Positions 17,889 to 27,592 are shown, counted from the first letter of the stretch. The stretch: 60,670 bases of DNA from an uncultured Eubacteriales bacterium (GCA_900315125.1 OMXT01000080.1:1-60670), one strand, 5' to 3'. Notes: a model not told the origin generated them from the letters alone. Numbers and translations: made by a program.

Positions 17889-19322
17889 TCATGCGCCAGT
17901 ACTGATTTCAACAATAAATACCAATTTTGTCCCCTCACTTACCGGATAACGGGGACTGTATTTCCCATGTTTAAGCACACCGGCCAGCCCCTGGCTTCCT
18001 CCTTCCGGTATCCACAGCACTTCACTGCCGCAGGCAAAGAGCCGAACGCAGTCTCTTGCCCCTCTCGGGATCCGTTCGTCTACAAGAAGATCCTGGATTT
18101 TCTTTCTGCCCTTCTTCAGGGGCAGATAATCGCCCGGCATGCGTGTCCGGAATGTCATGTGCTCCCTGAAATCTGCGCCAAAGCGCTCTTCCAGCGCCTC
18201 TGCGTCGAAATAGGCGGTCAGGCCTTTGTTGTAATCCCCGGGTGAGAAACTCTCCCTGGGCACCACCTTCACATGGATACTCACGACCCCTGAATCGTGC
18301 TCCTGCCTGCCGCTGCAGATGCGGATGTTTTCGTATTCTCTTATCACCCGGAATCCGCGGGGCAGATCCGCCGAGGCAGAGGGCCGCTCAGAACGCAGGA
18401 CACTGTCGATGAGCTGCAGGTGCTCATACCCTGCATCCTCTGTCAGCCCGCTCTCTTTCAGAGCCATAAGCACGGCCCTGTGGCGGACCGCATCGGGCTG
18501 GGCAAGAAGTGCGCGGCAGTCCAGGCGCACATCGCTTCCGGCACCGCTGTCCCTCCGCGCTTCTGCAAGCGCCTTCTCCGCCGTTTCGTCAAGAAACGCC
18601 TTCTCCTCTGCTGCAATATCCCCCAGCCGCAGCAACGACTGGCGTATGGAAGGATTATATTTCTCCAGGTAAGGCAGGAGTTCCAGACGTATCCTGTTGC
18701 GGGCGTAAAGAGGCTTGTTGTTTGTTTCGTCGAAGCAGGGATCCAGACCGTGGCTGCGGCAGTAATCCAGGACGTCTTTCTTCCGGACCGAAAGCAGCGG
18801 CCGCACGATGCGGTATCCTTTCTCGCTCCTTCTTTCCCAGTCTATACCCGCAAGGCCGGATGTCCCTGTCCCTCGAATGAGCCGCAGAAGGATCGTCTCC
18901 GCCTGGTCGTCGGCGTTATGGGCAGTCACGATGCGGATGCAGTCCGCAGGCACGCCGGACGCCTCTATGCGGGATGCTTCTTCATCAAAGGCCTGGTAGC
19001 GCATTTTCCTTCCGGCTTCCTCGCTTGTCATCCCTGTTTCCGCCGCCATCTTCTCGCAGTCAAATGTAACGACGCGGCAGTCCAGGCCGTTTTCCGCCGT
19101 GATCCGTTGAACGTAGTTCTGGTCGTGGACCGCGCCTTCCGGACGGATCTGGTGATTCACATGGACCGGGTGGATCGTGAGATTCCACTCTCCGGAAATT
19201 TTCAGCAGAACATGAAAAAGGCACACTGAATCCGGTCCGCCGGACAGACCGATCACAATGTGCTGGTTTGCGCTGATAAGACAGCGGCTTACTATATTAT
19301 TAACTACTTCATTATCAACCAT
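17889..19322 (-). CDS. tilS: tRNA(Ile)-lysidine synthase
   Basis: Converts C34 to lysidine in the AUA-reading tRNA(Ile). The N-type ATP pyrophosphatase loop SGGPDSVCLFH lies near residue 27 and the RLIRGTGTSGLAGI and NRIRLELLPYL motifs follow; the C-terminal substrate-binding domain (GDYLPLKKGRKKIQDLLVDERIPR) is complete. The start at MVDNEVV fits the family; an in-frame ATG 27 bp upstream is possible. It lies between an XRE-type gene and ftsH on the minus strand, the common tilS-(hpt)-ftsH order, but hpt is absent. Confidence 0.95.
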   Translation of the reverse strand: MVDNEVVNNIVSRCLISANQHIVIGLSGGPDSVCLFHVLLKISGEWNLTIHPVHVNHQIRPEGAVHDQNYVQRITAENGLDCRVVTFDCEKMAAETGMTSEEAGRKMRYQAFDEEASRIEASGVPADCIRIVTAHNADDQAETILLRLIRGTGTSGLAGIDWERRSEKGYRIVRPLLSVRKKDVLDYCRSHGLDPCFDETNNKPLYARNRIRLELLPYLEKYNPSIRQSLLRLGDIAAEEKAFLDETAEKALAEARRDSGAGSDVRLDCRALLAQPDAVRHRAVLMALKESGLTEDAGYEHLQLIDSVLRSERPSASADLPRGFRVIREYENIRICSGRQEHDSGVVSIHVKVVPRESFSPGDYNKGLTAYFDAEALEERFGADFREHMTFRTRMPGDYLPLKKGRKKIQDLLVDERIPRGARDCVRLFACGSEVLWIPEGGSQGLAGVLKHGKYSPRYPVSEGTKLVFIVEISTGA

Positions 19323-19439
19323 GGTGATAGTATAACACACTTCCACCATTTTGACGCTTTGGATTTTGGCGATTTTCCTGTCTGCAAAAAAGTCAGCAGC
19401 CGCCCTTGCGGAACTTGAATACCGGGCATGCCGGGACGC

Positions 19440-19709
19440 CTACTCACCCTGCTGTTCTCTTTCCTGCCGTTTCCTCTCCAGATGTTCCAGATATTCTTCC
19501 CTTTCCTCCTCATCCGGTACGTACCTGGCAATATCACTGATGTCACACTCAAAGATCATACACAGTTCGTTCACCATCCGCAGGCTGATGGGTTCATCAT
19601 TTCTGATTCTCGAAAGGACGGAATTGGAGATCCGGTATTTGTTCTTCAGCATATATGTGGAAATCCGTTTCTCCGCTTTTGTGGCTCTGAATGGATCGTA
19701 TGAAATCAT
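19440..19709 (-). CDS. Small XRE-type DNA-binding protein
   Basis: An 89-residue protein with a helix-turn-helix of the Cro/CI type: STYMLKNKYRISNSVLSRIRNDEPISLRMVNELC region across residues ~18-55, in which the SNSVLSRI segment is the recognition helix. The last 25 residues are strongly charged and probably helical (EEEREEYLEHLERKRQE). The ATG chosen has GGAGGGTGAA directly upstream. It precedes tilS by about 117 bp on the same strand. Targets are unknown; it may be self-regulating. Confidence 0.75.
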   Translation of the reverse strand: MISYDPFRATKAEKRISTYMLKNKYRISNSVLSRIRNDEPISLRMVNELCMIFECDISDIARYVPDEEEREEYLEHLERKRQEREQQGE

Positions 19710-19855
19710 TTCACCCTCCGACAAGATAAATAAATAAACGCTGTTCGCGACACTAATCGTAATATTGTTCTCACAATTTCACTGTCTGTGTTATTATCCT
19801 ATCACAGGGCGTAAAAAAAGCATATACACCGAAATTGGGTATCATTTCTGACGCA

Positions 19856-19896
19856 AAAACGGCGCAGGCGTGTAATTGCAACGCATGCGCCGTTTT
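19856..19896 (-). terminator. Rho-independent terminator after tatD
   Basis: AAAACGGCGCA and TGCGCCGTTTT form an 11-bp stem; on the minus strand it ends in a T-run. It lies about 100 bp beyond the tatD stop and before the start of the XRE gene. Confidence 0.8.
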
Positions 19897-19997
19897 ATCA
19901 TTAATAGTTTTCCATGAAAAAGAAATCGAATATTTTTTATTTATTCGTCCTCATTATTATACACCCGATACACCCGTATGACGAAGGGGTTTTCAGA

Positions 19998-20840
19998 TCA
20001 TTCTTCTATACCATAGAATCGCATGGCATTGCGGCATGTGATGCGGCAGACCTCTTCATAGGGAATGTTCTTCAGCACTGCCACCCGGCGGGCAACATGT
20101 TCCACATAAGGGGACATATTCGGCCGGCCCCGGAATGGCTCCGGCGTCAGGTAAGGCGAATCCGTTTCCACCGTCAGGAACTCAATGGGTGTATTCTGGA
20201 CCACCTCCACAAGCTTCCGGCTTTTCTTGAACGTCACCGGCCCGCAGATGGATATGGTCGCTCCCAGTTTCACGTACTGCTGTGCAGTCTCCGCGCTGCC
20301 CGAGAAGCAGTGGATCAGAACGCGGCTGTCAGGCAGTCCCATCGGATCCCCGTCCGGCGACGGTCTCCGGGGAAACCAGGACTGACGCTCCGCCGTGAAC
20401 GCCCCTTCTTCCTTCAGGATATCCATGGTCTCCTGCTCCGCGTCCCTGCTGTGGATCACGATGGGCAGACGCAGCTCGTTAGCCAGCTGGATCTGCCGGC
20501 GGAACCAGTACCGCTGGGTATCCCTCTCGGACTTGTCATAGAAGAAATCCAGACCGATCTCCCCAATGCCGCAGACCTTCGGCTCCGACGCAAGCCGCCG
20601 GATCGCCTCGAGCATCTCCTCGTCCATGTCCTTCGCGTCATGGGGATGGACCCCTACCACTGCGTAGCACCAGCTGTAAGCCGCCGCGTCGCGGACCGCC
20701 TGAATGGATGCGGGGAGATTGTTCCCCGCGTCCATAACATATGCTACATCGGACGCCTCAATCGCCGCAGCCAGCCTGACCCGGTCTTCCTCCGAATAGG
20801 ATTCCTCATTTATATGTGCATGTGCGTCAAATAACATCAT
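19998..20840 (-). CDS. tatD: TatD-family DNase
   Basis: Metal-dependent DNase/hydrolase of the TatD TIM-barrel family. Metal ligands are visible: FDAHAHIN at the N-terminus, GIGEIGLDFFYD, VIHSRDAEQET, LIHCFSGS and ETDSPYLTPEP. 280 residues; a ~20-residue insertion (FTAERQSWFPRRPSPDGDP) before the LIHCFSGS strand is longer than usual. Start ATG overlaps the metG stop as TGATG, so it is translationally coupled to metG, a conserved Firmicute gene order. Confidence 0.93.
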   Translation of the reverse strand: MMLFDAHAHINEESYSEEDRVRLAAAIEASDVAYVMDAGNNLPASIQAVRDAAAYSWCYAVVGVHPHDAKDMDEEMLEAIRRLASEPKVCGIGEIGLDFFYDKSERDTQRYWFRRQIQLANELRLPIVIHSRDAEQETMDILKEEGAFTAERQSWFPRRPSPDGDPMGLPDSRVLIHCFSGSAETAQQYVKLGATISICGPVTFKKSRKLVEVVQNTPIEFLTVETDSPYLTPEPFRGRPNMSPYVEHVARRVAVLKNIPYEEVCRITCRNAMRFYGIEE

Positions 20841-22795
20841 CAGTCCACCACACTGCCGTCTTCCGCGATGGTCGTCACCATTTCACAGCGTTCGCCGGTC
20901 TCCGCGAACATGAGCATGCCCTTGGACTCCAGACCGCGGAGCTTGCGGGGCTTCAGGTTCGCTACAACGATGACTTTCTTGCCTACCATATCTTCCGGTT
21001 TGAAATCATCAGCTACACCGGAGATGATCTGCCGCTTCTCGGTGCCCATCTTCACCTGGAACACCAGCAGCTTATCCGCCTTGGGATGCTTCTCCGCAGA
21101 AAGAATGGTTCCTACGCGGAAATCGATCTTATCAAAATCATCATAGGTGATCTCCGGCTTCAGCTTGAGGGGGATGTTCTCCTCCACAGCGACGCCGGCA
21201 GCCTCCATCTGCTTCTTCTTCAGATCGTCCAGTTCTTTCAGTTCCTTATCGATATCCAGGCGGGGGAAGATGGCGTCTCCCCGAACCACCTTGTTATGAT
21301 CCATCAGGTCAAAGCGGAACGCATCCTCCCAGACGATATCGCCCTCTGCGCCGATCTGCTCCCGGATCTTCTCCGTGGTGGTATGCATATAGGGGTAAAT
21401 CAGGATAGAGATGATCCGCAGAGCTTCCGCCAGGTTATGCATGCAGGTATCCAGCTCCGCCTTCTTCTCCGGATCCTTAGCAAGCAGCCAGGGGGTCTTC
21501 TCATCGATATACTTGTTCGCCCGGCGAACGAGGACCCAGATATTCTCCAGCGCCTGGTTGAAGGCGAAACGATCCATATCCTCTTCTACCTTCGGCGCCA
21601 CTCCTACAGCAATAGAAGCCAGATCACGGTCAAACTCATCCTCTGTCGACGCATCCGGAACGATGCCGCCGCAGTATTTCTCGATCATTGCCGTCGTACG
21701 CGATACCAGGTTGCCCAGGTCGTTGGCCAGGTCGAAGTTCATCCTCTTCAGCATGACCTCATTGGTAAATACACCGTCCTGGCCGAAAGTGTACTCCCGA
21801 AGCAGGAAATACTTGAGAGCGTCAATTCCATAGCGGTTGATCAGGACCACCGGATCCACAACATTGCCCTTGGACTTACTCATCTTGCCGCCGTCGATCA
21901 GCAGCCAGCCGTGTCCGAGGACCTGTTTCGGAAGCGGAAGATCGAGGGACATCAGCATCGCCGGCCAGATGATGGAATGGAACCGGACGATCTCCTTGCC
22001 CACCAGGTGGACATCCGCCGGCCAGTACTTCTCAAACAGCGCCGGATCATCGGGATAGCCCAGGGCAGTGATGTAGTTCGTCAGTGCGTCCAGCCATACA
22101 TAGATGACGTGCTTCGGATCGATAGGCACCTGGATGCCCCAGTCAAACGTAGAACGGGAAATACACAGGTCCTCCAGTCCCTGCTTGACGAACTCCTCCA
22201 TCTCATGCCGCCTGGTATCCGGCTTGAGGAAATCCGGGTTCTTCTCAAAGAGCTCCAGGATCCGGTCCTGATATTTGGAAAGACGGAAGAAATATGCCTC
22301 CTCATGGGCTTTCTGCACCGGCCGCCCGCAGTCGGGACACTTGCCGTCTACAAGCTGACTCTCTGTCCAGAAAGACTCGCAGGGCGTGCAGTACCATCCC
22401 TCATAGGTTCCCTTATAGATATCGCCCTTCTCATTCATCTTGTTGAAAATTGCCTGGACCCGGCTCACGTGCCTGGGCTCCGTGGTGCGGATGAAGTCAT
22501 CATAGGAGATCTCCATGGTCTTCCACAGGTCCTTGACGCCCGCTACGATCTCATCCACATATTCCTGAGGCGTGACGCCCTTCTTCTCGGCGATCTGCTG
22601 TATCTTCAGCCCGTGCTCGTCCGTGCCAGTCAGGAAATGAACGTCATATCCCTGGAGGCGCTTGAACCTGGCCACGGCGTCTGCCATGACCGTACAGTAA
22701 GTATGCCCGATGTGCAGGTTGGAGCTCGGGTAATAGATGGGGGTCGTAATATAATACGTTCCCTTTGATTTCTTGTTTTCTGTCATTTGATTCAT
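20840..22795 (-). CDS. metG: Methionyl-tRNA synthetase
   Basis: Class I aminoacyl-tRNA synthetase. HIGH-type motif SNLHIGH at residues 25-31, a zinc knuckle with CTPC and CPDC near 130-150, KMSKSKGNVVDP near residue 300, and a C-terminal EMAP/Trbp111-like tRNA-binding domain (FDKIDFRVGTILSAEKHPKADKL) in the last ~110 residues. 651 residues, the usual dimeric form. Start ATG with GAAAGGA close upstream. No T-box specifier or GGTGGAACCGCG-like antiterminator sequence is seen in the leader; two tandem hairpins are. Confidence 0.97.
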   Translation of the reverse strand: MNQMTENKKSKGTYYITTPIYYPSSNLHIGHTYCTVMADAVARFKRLQGYDVHFLTGTDEHGLKIQQIAEKKGVTPQEYVDEIVAGVKDLWKTMEISYDDFIRTTEPRHVSRVQAIFNKMNEKGDIYKGTYEGWYCTPCESFWTESQLVDGKCPDCGRPVQKAHEEAYFFRLSKYQDRILELFEKNPDFLKPDTRRHEMEEFVKQGLEDLCISRSTFDWGIQVPIDPKHVIYVWLDALTNYITALGYPDDPALFEKYWPADVHLVGKEIVRFHSIIWPAMLMSLDLPLPKQVLGHGWLLIDGGKMSKSKGNVVDPVVLINRYGIDALKYFLLREYTFGQDGVFTNEVMLKRMNFDLANDLGNLVSRTTAMIEKYCGGIVPDASTEDEFDRDLASIAVGVAPKVEEDMDRFAFNQALENIWVLVRRANKYIDEKTPWLLAKDPEKKAELDTCMHNLAEALRIISILIYPYMHTTTEKIREQIGAEGDIVWEDAFRFDLMDHNKVVRGDAIFPRLDIDKELKELDDLKKKQMEAAGVAVEENIPLKLKPEITYDDFDKIDFRVGTILSAEKHPKADKLLVFQVKMGTEKRQIISGVADDFKPEDMVGKKVIVVANLKPRKLRGLESKGMLMFAETGERCEMVTTIAEDGSVVD

Positions 22796-22806
22796 TCCTT
22801 TCTTCT

Positions 22807-22856
22807 GCGGTCGAATGAGACCGCTTCTGCTGCGGCGGTTGATGATACCGCCGTAT
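22807..22856 (-). promoter_or_regulatory. Two tandem hairpins in the metG leader
   Basis: On the minus strand ACGGCGGT pairs with ACCGCCG and, a few bases later, GCGGTC pairs with GACCGC. They lie between the exporter gene and metG. Neither is followed by a T-run, so they look like leader or processing hairpins rather than terminators. Confidence 0.4.
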
Positions 22857-22908
22857 TAAGAATATCACAGAATGCACAGCGTTACAACCGGAGAGCCTCT
22901 GCCGCTCC

Positions 22909-22928
22909 GGGAACAAAGCCCTGACTGG
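22909..22928. repeat. Intergenic copy of the dispersed motif at an exporter stop codon
   Basis: GGGAACAAAGCCCTGACTGG abuts the TGA stop of the downstream exporter subunit. It contains the exact 11-mer GGAACAAAGCC. Confidence 0.75.
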
Positions 22929-24809
22929 TCAGCCCGCGTTCTCTTCGGCATCTTCAAACTGGGAGTTGTACAGATCCGCGTAGAATCCGCCGGCAGCCAG
23001 CAGTTCCTCGTGGTTCCCCTGCTCGATGATATCGCCGTGGTTCATCACGAGTATAAGATCCGCATTCCGGATCGTCGACAGCCGATGAGCAATGATGAAA
23101 CTGGTCCGTCCTTCCATCAGATTGTCCATTGCCTCCTGGATCTGTTCTTCTGTTCGGGTATCGACCGATGATGTGGCCTCATCGAGGATCAGGACTTTGT
23201 TCCCCGCAAGGATCGCCCGCGCTATGGTGAGCAGCTGCTTCTGGCCTGCGGAGACGTTCGTCGCGTCCTCGTTGATCACCATATTATATCCGCCGGGCAG
23301 CGTCCGGATAAAATGATCCGCTCTTGCCGCCTTCGCCGCGGCGATGACCTCCTCATCCGTGGCGTCCGGCCGGCCGAACCGGATATTCTCCATGATCGGA
23401 CCAGAAAACAACCACGTGTCCTGGAGCACCATACCGAAGTGGGATCGCAGTTCCTGCCGCGACATGCGGCGGATATCCACCCCGTCCAGAGTGATGCTGC
23501 CGGAATTCACATCATAGAACCGCATGAGCAGCTTGACCATGGTGGTCTTGCCCGCGCCCGTAGGTCCGACGATGGCGATCTTCTGGCCAGGTCTCACGTC
23601 TGCGCTGAAATCGTTAATGATGATCTGCCGCGGATCATAGCCGAAGCGGACATGGTCGAAACGGACCGCTCCCTCCGCCTGCTCCAGCTGAACGGCATCC
23701 TCCGGGACCTGTTCCTCTTCCTCTTCGCCGAGGAACTCGAACACCCGCTCGGAAGCAGCCGTCATGGACTGCACCTGGTTCATGATCTGGGCAACCTGGG
23801 CGATCGGGTCCGTCAGGTTCTTTACATACTGGATGAATGCCTGAATATCACCGATGCCGATGGCGCCCCGGATAGCCAGCATCCCGCCGCTGATGGCGAC
23901 GCCCGCGTACCCCAGGTTGCCTACGAGCATCATCAGGGGGCGCATGATCCCGGACAGAGCCTGGGACTTCCACGCACTGTCGTAGAGCACGTCGTTGGTC
24001 TCGTCGAATGTCTTTATGATGTCATCTTCCTTATTAAATGCCTTGATCACCAGCTGGCCGGCGAAATTTTCCTCCACCTGCCCATTGATCTTGCCCAGAT
24101 AATTCTGCTGCGTCTGGAAATACTTCTGGGAGAAGTGGATCATGGCAAACAGCAGAACAGCCGCAAGGGGAATGGTAATCAGCGCAATGCCCGTCATGAG
24201 GGTGGATATCGTCAGCATCATGACGATCGTGCCGATAATCGTCGCCAGAGCCTCAATGATCATGGTAATGCTCTGGTTCAGCCCGTTGCCCAGGGTATCC
24301 ACATCGTTGGTGATCCGGGACAGCACGTCGCCGTAGGGACGGCTCTCAAAGTACTTCATGGGCATCCGGTTTATCTTCTCCGCGATCTCCCGGCGCAGCC
24401 TGTATGAGATCTTCTGGGTCACGGTGCTCATGATCCAGTTTTCCAGAAACAGGAATACTGAGCTCGCCGCGTACAAAGCCATGGTGATCGTCAGGATCCT
24501 GCCGATCTCGCCAAAGTCTATGCCGCCGGTGCCGGTGATCTTCTTCATCAGTCCATTAGCGAGCTCCGTGGTAGCGCCCCCCAGGACCTTCGGTCCCACA
24601 ACAGAAAACACTGTAGAACCAATGGTCAGAATAATAACGGCAAACACGGCAAACCGATAACTGCCCAGGTACCGAAGCAGATCCCCCAGGGCCTTGCGGA
24701 AATTCTGCGGTTTCTCGACCGGTGCCATGGCGCTTCCCGGTCCGTGACCCCGCCGCCGGTTCGGACGGCGGTTCTGCGCCTCATTATTTTCTCTTATATT
24801 CTCTTCCAT
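22929..24809 (-). CDS. ABC exporter subunit, canonical ATP site partner
   Basis: A 626-residue half-transporter: an arginine-rich N-terminal tail, six membrane helices across about residues 50-340, then an ABC ATPase. Walker A is GPTGAGKTTM and Walker B is LILDEATSSVD with the catalytic glutamate; the signature is degenerate (VSAGQ instead of LSGGQ). That pairs with the partner subunit, which has a good signature but lacks the glutamate, so the two should form an asymmetric heterodimeric multidrug-type exporter. Starts directly after the partner's stop. Substrate unknown; the MarR gene upstream suggests drug or phenolic compounds. Confidence 0.9.
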   Translation of the reverse strand: MEENIRENNEAQNRRPNRRRGHGPGSAMAPVEKPQNFRKALGDLLRYLGSYRFAVFAVIILTIGSTVFSVVGPKVLGGATTELANGLMKKITGTGGIDFGEIGRILTITMALYAASSVFLFLENWIMSTVTQKISYRLRREIAEKINRMPMKYFESRPYGDVLSRITNDVDTLGNGLNQSITMIIEALATIIGTIVMMLTISTLMTGIALITIPLAAVLLFAMIHFSQKYFQTQQNYLGKINGQVEENFAGQLVIKAFNKEDDIIKTFDETNDVLYDSAWKSQALSGIMRPLMMLVGNLGYAGVAISGGMLAIRGAIGIGDIQAFIQYVKNLTDPIAQVAQIMNQVQSMTAASERVFEFLGEEEEEQVPEDAVQLEQAEGAVRFDHVRFGYDPRQIIINDFSADVRPGQKIAIVGPTGAGKTTMVKLLMRFYDVNSGSITLDGVDIRRMSRQELRSHFGMVLQDTWLFSGPIMENIRFGRPDATDEEVIAAAKAARADHFIRTLPGGYNMVINEDATNVSAGQKQLLTIARAILAGNKVLILDEATSSVDTRTEEQIQEAMDNLMEGRTSFIIAHRLSTIRNADLILVMNHGDIIEQGNHEELLAAGGFYADLYNSQFEDAEENAG

Positions 24810-26969
24810 TTATACCGCCTCCAGTTCTACTGCGGACAGCTGGGACCTTGCAATCTGCTGATAGACCTCGCAGCTCTCCATCAGTTCATCATGAGTGCCC
24901 CTTCCCACGATCCGTCCCTCATCCAGGACCAGGATCTGGTCCGCATGCAGGATCGTGCTGATCCGCTGGGCGACGATGATGGTCGTCACACTGCCGGACT
25001 GCTGCTCAAGGGCGTGGCGCAGCGCGGCGTCTGTCTTCATGTCGAGGGCAGAGAAGCTGTCGTCAAATACGAGGATCTTCGGATCTCTTGCGATGGCCCG
25101 GGCAATGGCGAGCCTCTGTTTCTGGCCGCCGGAGACGTTGCCTCCGCCCTGGGATATGCCGCTTTCCATGCCCTGTTCCTTCTCACTGATAAATTCCATA
25201 GCCTGGGCCGTTTCCGCAGCGCGGGTGATCTCCTCCTCCGTCGCCTCTTCCTTTCCGAAGCGGATGTTGCTGGCGATGGTCCCGGAGAACAGTACGCCCT
25301 TCTGGGGAACAAAGCCGATCTCGCCCCGGAGTTCCTTCAGCCTGAGCTTCCTTACATCCTGACCGTCCACCTTCACCTGGCCTTCCGTTGCGTCAAAAAA
25401 ACGGGGGATCAGATTCACAAGTGTAGTCTTCCCCGAACCGGTACTGCCGATGATGGCCGTCGTCTTTCCAGGCTCCGCCCGGAAGTCGATATCCGTCAGC
25501 ACATCGTGTTCCGCGCCGGGATAACGGAAACTGACATGATCGAACTCTATCAGGCCCCGGGCATTCTGTATATCCTCCGGATGCGCATCTTCCTCGATCG
25601 AGGAATGGGTCTGGATGACCTCTTCAATACGGTCAGCCGCTACGCCGGCTCTCGGAAGCAGTATGGACATCATGGTGATGATCAGGAAAGAGAAAACGAT
25701 CATCATGGAATAAGTGATAAATGCCGTCATGGCTCCCACCTGCAGTGCTCCGCTGTCTATGCGTTTCGCTGATACCCATGTGATTATGACGGTCAGACCG
25801 TACATGATCAGCATCATGGACGGCTGCATCAGCGCCATGACCCGGTTCGTAAAGAGCTGGGTCTTCATCAGTTCTGTATTGGCGCCGTCGAACCGCTCCT
25901 CCGCCTGCTTCTCCCTGCCAAAGGCCCGGATGACGGAAAGGCCGGTCAGGATCTCCCGGCTTACCAGGTTCACCCCGTCCACAAGTTTCTGCATGATCTT
26001 AAACTTCGGCATGGTCACGGACATGAGTACCAGAACAAAAGCCACAAGGATCAGTACCGCCAGTGCGATGATATAACTCATATGAGCGCCTGTCTGAGCG
26101 ACCTTGACGATGCCCCATATACCAAGGACCGGCGCGTAGAGCACCATCCGCAGCAGCATGGTGCTGACCATCTGCACCTGCTGCACGTCGTTTGTCGCTC
26201 TTGTAATGAGTGACGCGGTGCTGAACTGGTCCATCTCCGCATTGGAAAAACCGATGACGTTCCGGAATACCCGGCCTCTCAGGTCCCGCCCGATATCCGC
26301 ACCGATTCGGGCCGCAACAAGGGATGCGACAGCTGCCGCCGCAAACATCAGAAGCGTCATCAGCATCATCCGGGCTCCCTGCATCCACAGATAGTGAGTC
26401 TGATTCCCATCTACATCCACCCCCGCGTTCTTCTCCGCAGAGGCAGCAAAGGCTATGCCCATGGCATGGATCGTCTGGCCTGCGCCGGACGCCCTCAGTT
26501 TATCGATCTGCTTCCTGCCCTCATCCAGCGATGTCACGCTGGCGAAGCCCGCCTGCTCTGCCGCTTTCCGCGCCTTCTCCGCCGCGGCTGCGTCACCGCT
26601 GCGCTGGACCGCCTCCATCTGTTCCATCTGGTAGCTCAGCACGACAGGCGTCAGCAGCTGATCATCCAGTTTATCCAGCTGCTCCTCGTCATCCGTCTTC
26701 AGGACATACACGCTGCCATCTTTCTCATAGGCGTTCTGCCATGCCTGCTTCTCACTGTCTGTCATTACTGCCATCGGCGCGTTGTAATCCTCCGCCGTCA
26801 TCTCAGTGGGCAAAATATGTTCTATTCCCTTATTCTGTATCCCCACATCGATGATATCCTGGGTATACTGAGGCAGCGCCAGGTCACAGTATGCCTGGAC
26901 GAGCAGCATCAGCAGCAGGATCAGCACCGTCTTCCAGTAGGGAAGAATGTTCCTTATAAGATTCTTCAT
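24810..26969 (-). CDS. ABC exporter subunit with degenerate catalytic site
   Basis: A 719-residue half-transporter. The first membrane helix is followed by a ~160-residue soluble extension (roughly residues 35-190) not found in minimal exporters. The ATPase has GSTGSGKTTL, a full LSGGQ-type signature (VSGGQKQRLAIARAI) and Walker B LVFDDSFSALD, in which Asp replaces the catalytic Glu. This is the classic non-hydrolysing half of a heterodimer such as TM287/288 or LmrCD. Its start overlaps the MarR stop by four bases, so regulator and transporter are cotranscribed. Confidence 0.9.
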   Translation of the reverse strand: MKNLIRNILPYWKTVLILLLMLLVQAYCDLALPQYTQDIIDVGIQNKGIEHILPTEMTAEDYNAPMAVMTDSEKQAWQNAYEKDGSVYVLKTDDEEQLDKLDDQLLTPVVLSYQMEQMEAVQRSGDAAAAEKARKAAEQAGFASVTSLDEGRKQIDKLRASGAGQTIHAMGIAFAASAEKNAGVDVDGNQTHYLWMQGARMMLMTLLMFAAAAVASLVAARIGADIGRDLRGRVFRNVIGFSNAEMDQFSTASLITRATNDVQQVQMVSTMLLRMVLYAPVLGIWGIVKVAQTGAHMSYIIALAVLILVAFVLVLMSVTMPKFKIMQKLVDGVNLVSREILTGLSVIRAFGREKQAEERFDGANTELMKTQLFTNRVMALMQPSMMLIMYGLTVIITWVSAKRIDSGALQVGAMTAFITYSMMIVFSFLIITMMSILLPRAGVAADRIEEVIQTHSSIEEDAHPEDIQNARGLIEFDHVSFRYPGAEHDVLTDIDFRAEPGKTTAIIGSTGSGKTTLVNLIPRFFDATEGQVKVDGQDVRKLRLKELRGEIGFVPQKGVLFSGTIASNIRFGKEEATEEEITRAAETAQAMEFISEKEQGMESGISQGGGNVSGGQKQRLAIARAIARDPKILVFDDSFSALDMKTDAALRHALEQQSGSVTTIIVAQRISTILHADQILVLDEGRIVGRGTHDELMESCEVYQQIARSQLSAVELEAV

Positions 26970-27466
26970 TTGCTATGATTGCCTCCGTTATCCTCATTCT
27001 TTTTCTGCAGGCGCCGCAGTTCCTCTTCCGAAATCTCTGCGAACCGCTTCAGTTCTTCTGCCAGCCGGCAGAATTCTTCCTCTCCGTATCGTTTCCTCAC
27101 GGCCGCCATATATTCCTCCCGGATCTCCGCGCACTCTTCCATTGCCTCCTGTCCCGCGGGCGTCATGCTGATGATGGTATTGCGGCGGTCTTCCGGATCC
27201 GTGGTCCGCACAAGCATCTCTTTCTGTTCCATCCGGCGCAGTGTTCGGGATACGGCCGGCGCCGGGGCGCGCATGTTCCGCACAAGGTCGGACACCCTTA
27301 CCTTGCTGCCCGGGTGCTGCTGTATCAGAAAATCCATATTCTCCATCACATACCACTCGCCATGGCTGAGCCAGGGAGTGAGGGTACAAAGGCGGATCCG
27401 CCGGAACTTCCCCGCTGCCTCCATCATGTCCTTCTGGCCGCTGCTTAATGTATTATCCACGTTCAT
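26966..27466 (-). CDS. MarR-family regulator of the ABC exporter
   Basis: A 166-residue winged-helix repressor. The DNA-binding core is VRVSDLVRNMRAPAPAVSRTLRRMEQKEMLVRTTDPEDRRNTIISMT, about residues 58-100, with the typical wing DPEDRRN. N- and C-terminal helices form the dimer interface. It is first in an operon with the two exporter genes. Three tandem 16-bp repeats between its -10 box and its start codon are the likely autoregulatory operator. Confidence 0.92.
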   Translation of the reverse strand: MNVDNTLSSGQKDMMEAAGKFRRIRLCTLTPWLSHGEWYVMENMDFLIQQHPGSKVRVSDLVRNMRAPAPAVSRTLRRMEQKEMLVRTTDPEDRRNTIISMTPAGQEAMEECAEIREEYMAAVRKRYGEEEFCRLAEELKRFAEISEEELRRLQKKNEDNGGNHSK

Positions 27467-27510
27467 TCACCTTTCTCTGCCCGTATTTCGGTTCCGGGCA
27501 TTTATTCTCG

Positions 27511-27558
27511 TTAATTATTTCCATCGCTAATATTTAACGTTGTTAATATTTATCGTTG
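27511..27558. promoter_or_regulatory. Three tandem 16-bp repeats, likely MarR operator
   Basis: TTAATTATTTCCATCG, CTAATATTTAACGTTG and TTAATATTTATCGTTG follow one another without gaps. They sit just downstream of the -10 element of the marR-exporter promoter, a position where bound repressor would block transcription. Confidence 0.65.
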
Positions 27559-27564
27559 CCATGT

Positions 27565-27592
27565 ATTATACTCCTTTTGTTTTCCTTGTCAA
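27565..27592 (-). promoter_or_regulatory. Sigma-70 promoter of the marR-exporter operon
   Basis: On the minus strand TTGACA, a 16-bp spacer and TATAAT, both hexamers matching consensus exactly. Confidence 0.75.

Noticed and set aside
15494..19322. A missing hpt gene between tilS and ftsH as a sequencing gap
   Set aside because: The 82-bp gap contains a normal AT-rich leader without a remnant; hpt may simply be elsewhere.
22796..22928. T-box riboswitch before metG
   Set aside because: The hairpins lack the specifier loop and the conserved T-box antiterminator sequence, and have no terminator T-run.
24810..26969. Defective ABC exporter subunit
   Set aside because: The Asp in place of the catalytic Glu is paired with a degenerate signature in the partner, the expected pattern for a functional asymmetric heterodimer rather than decay.
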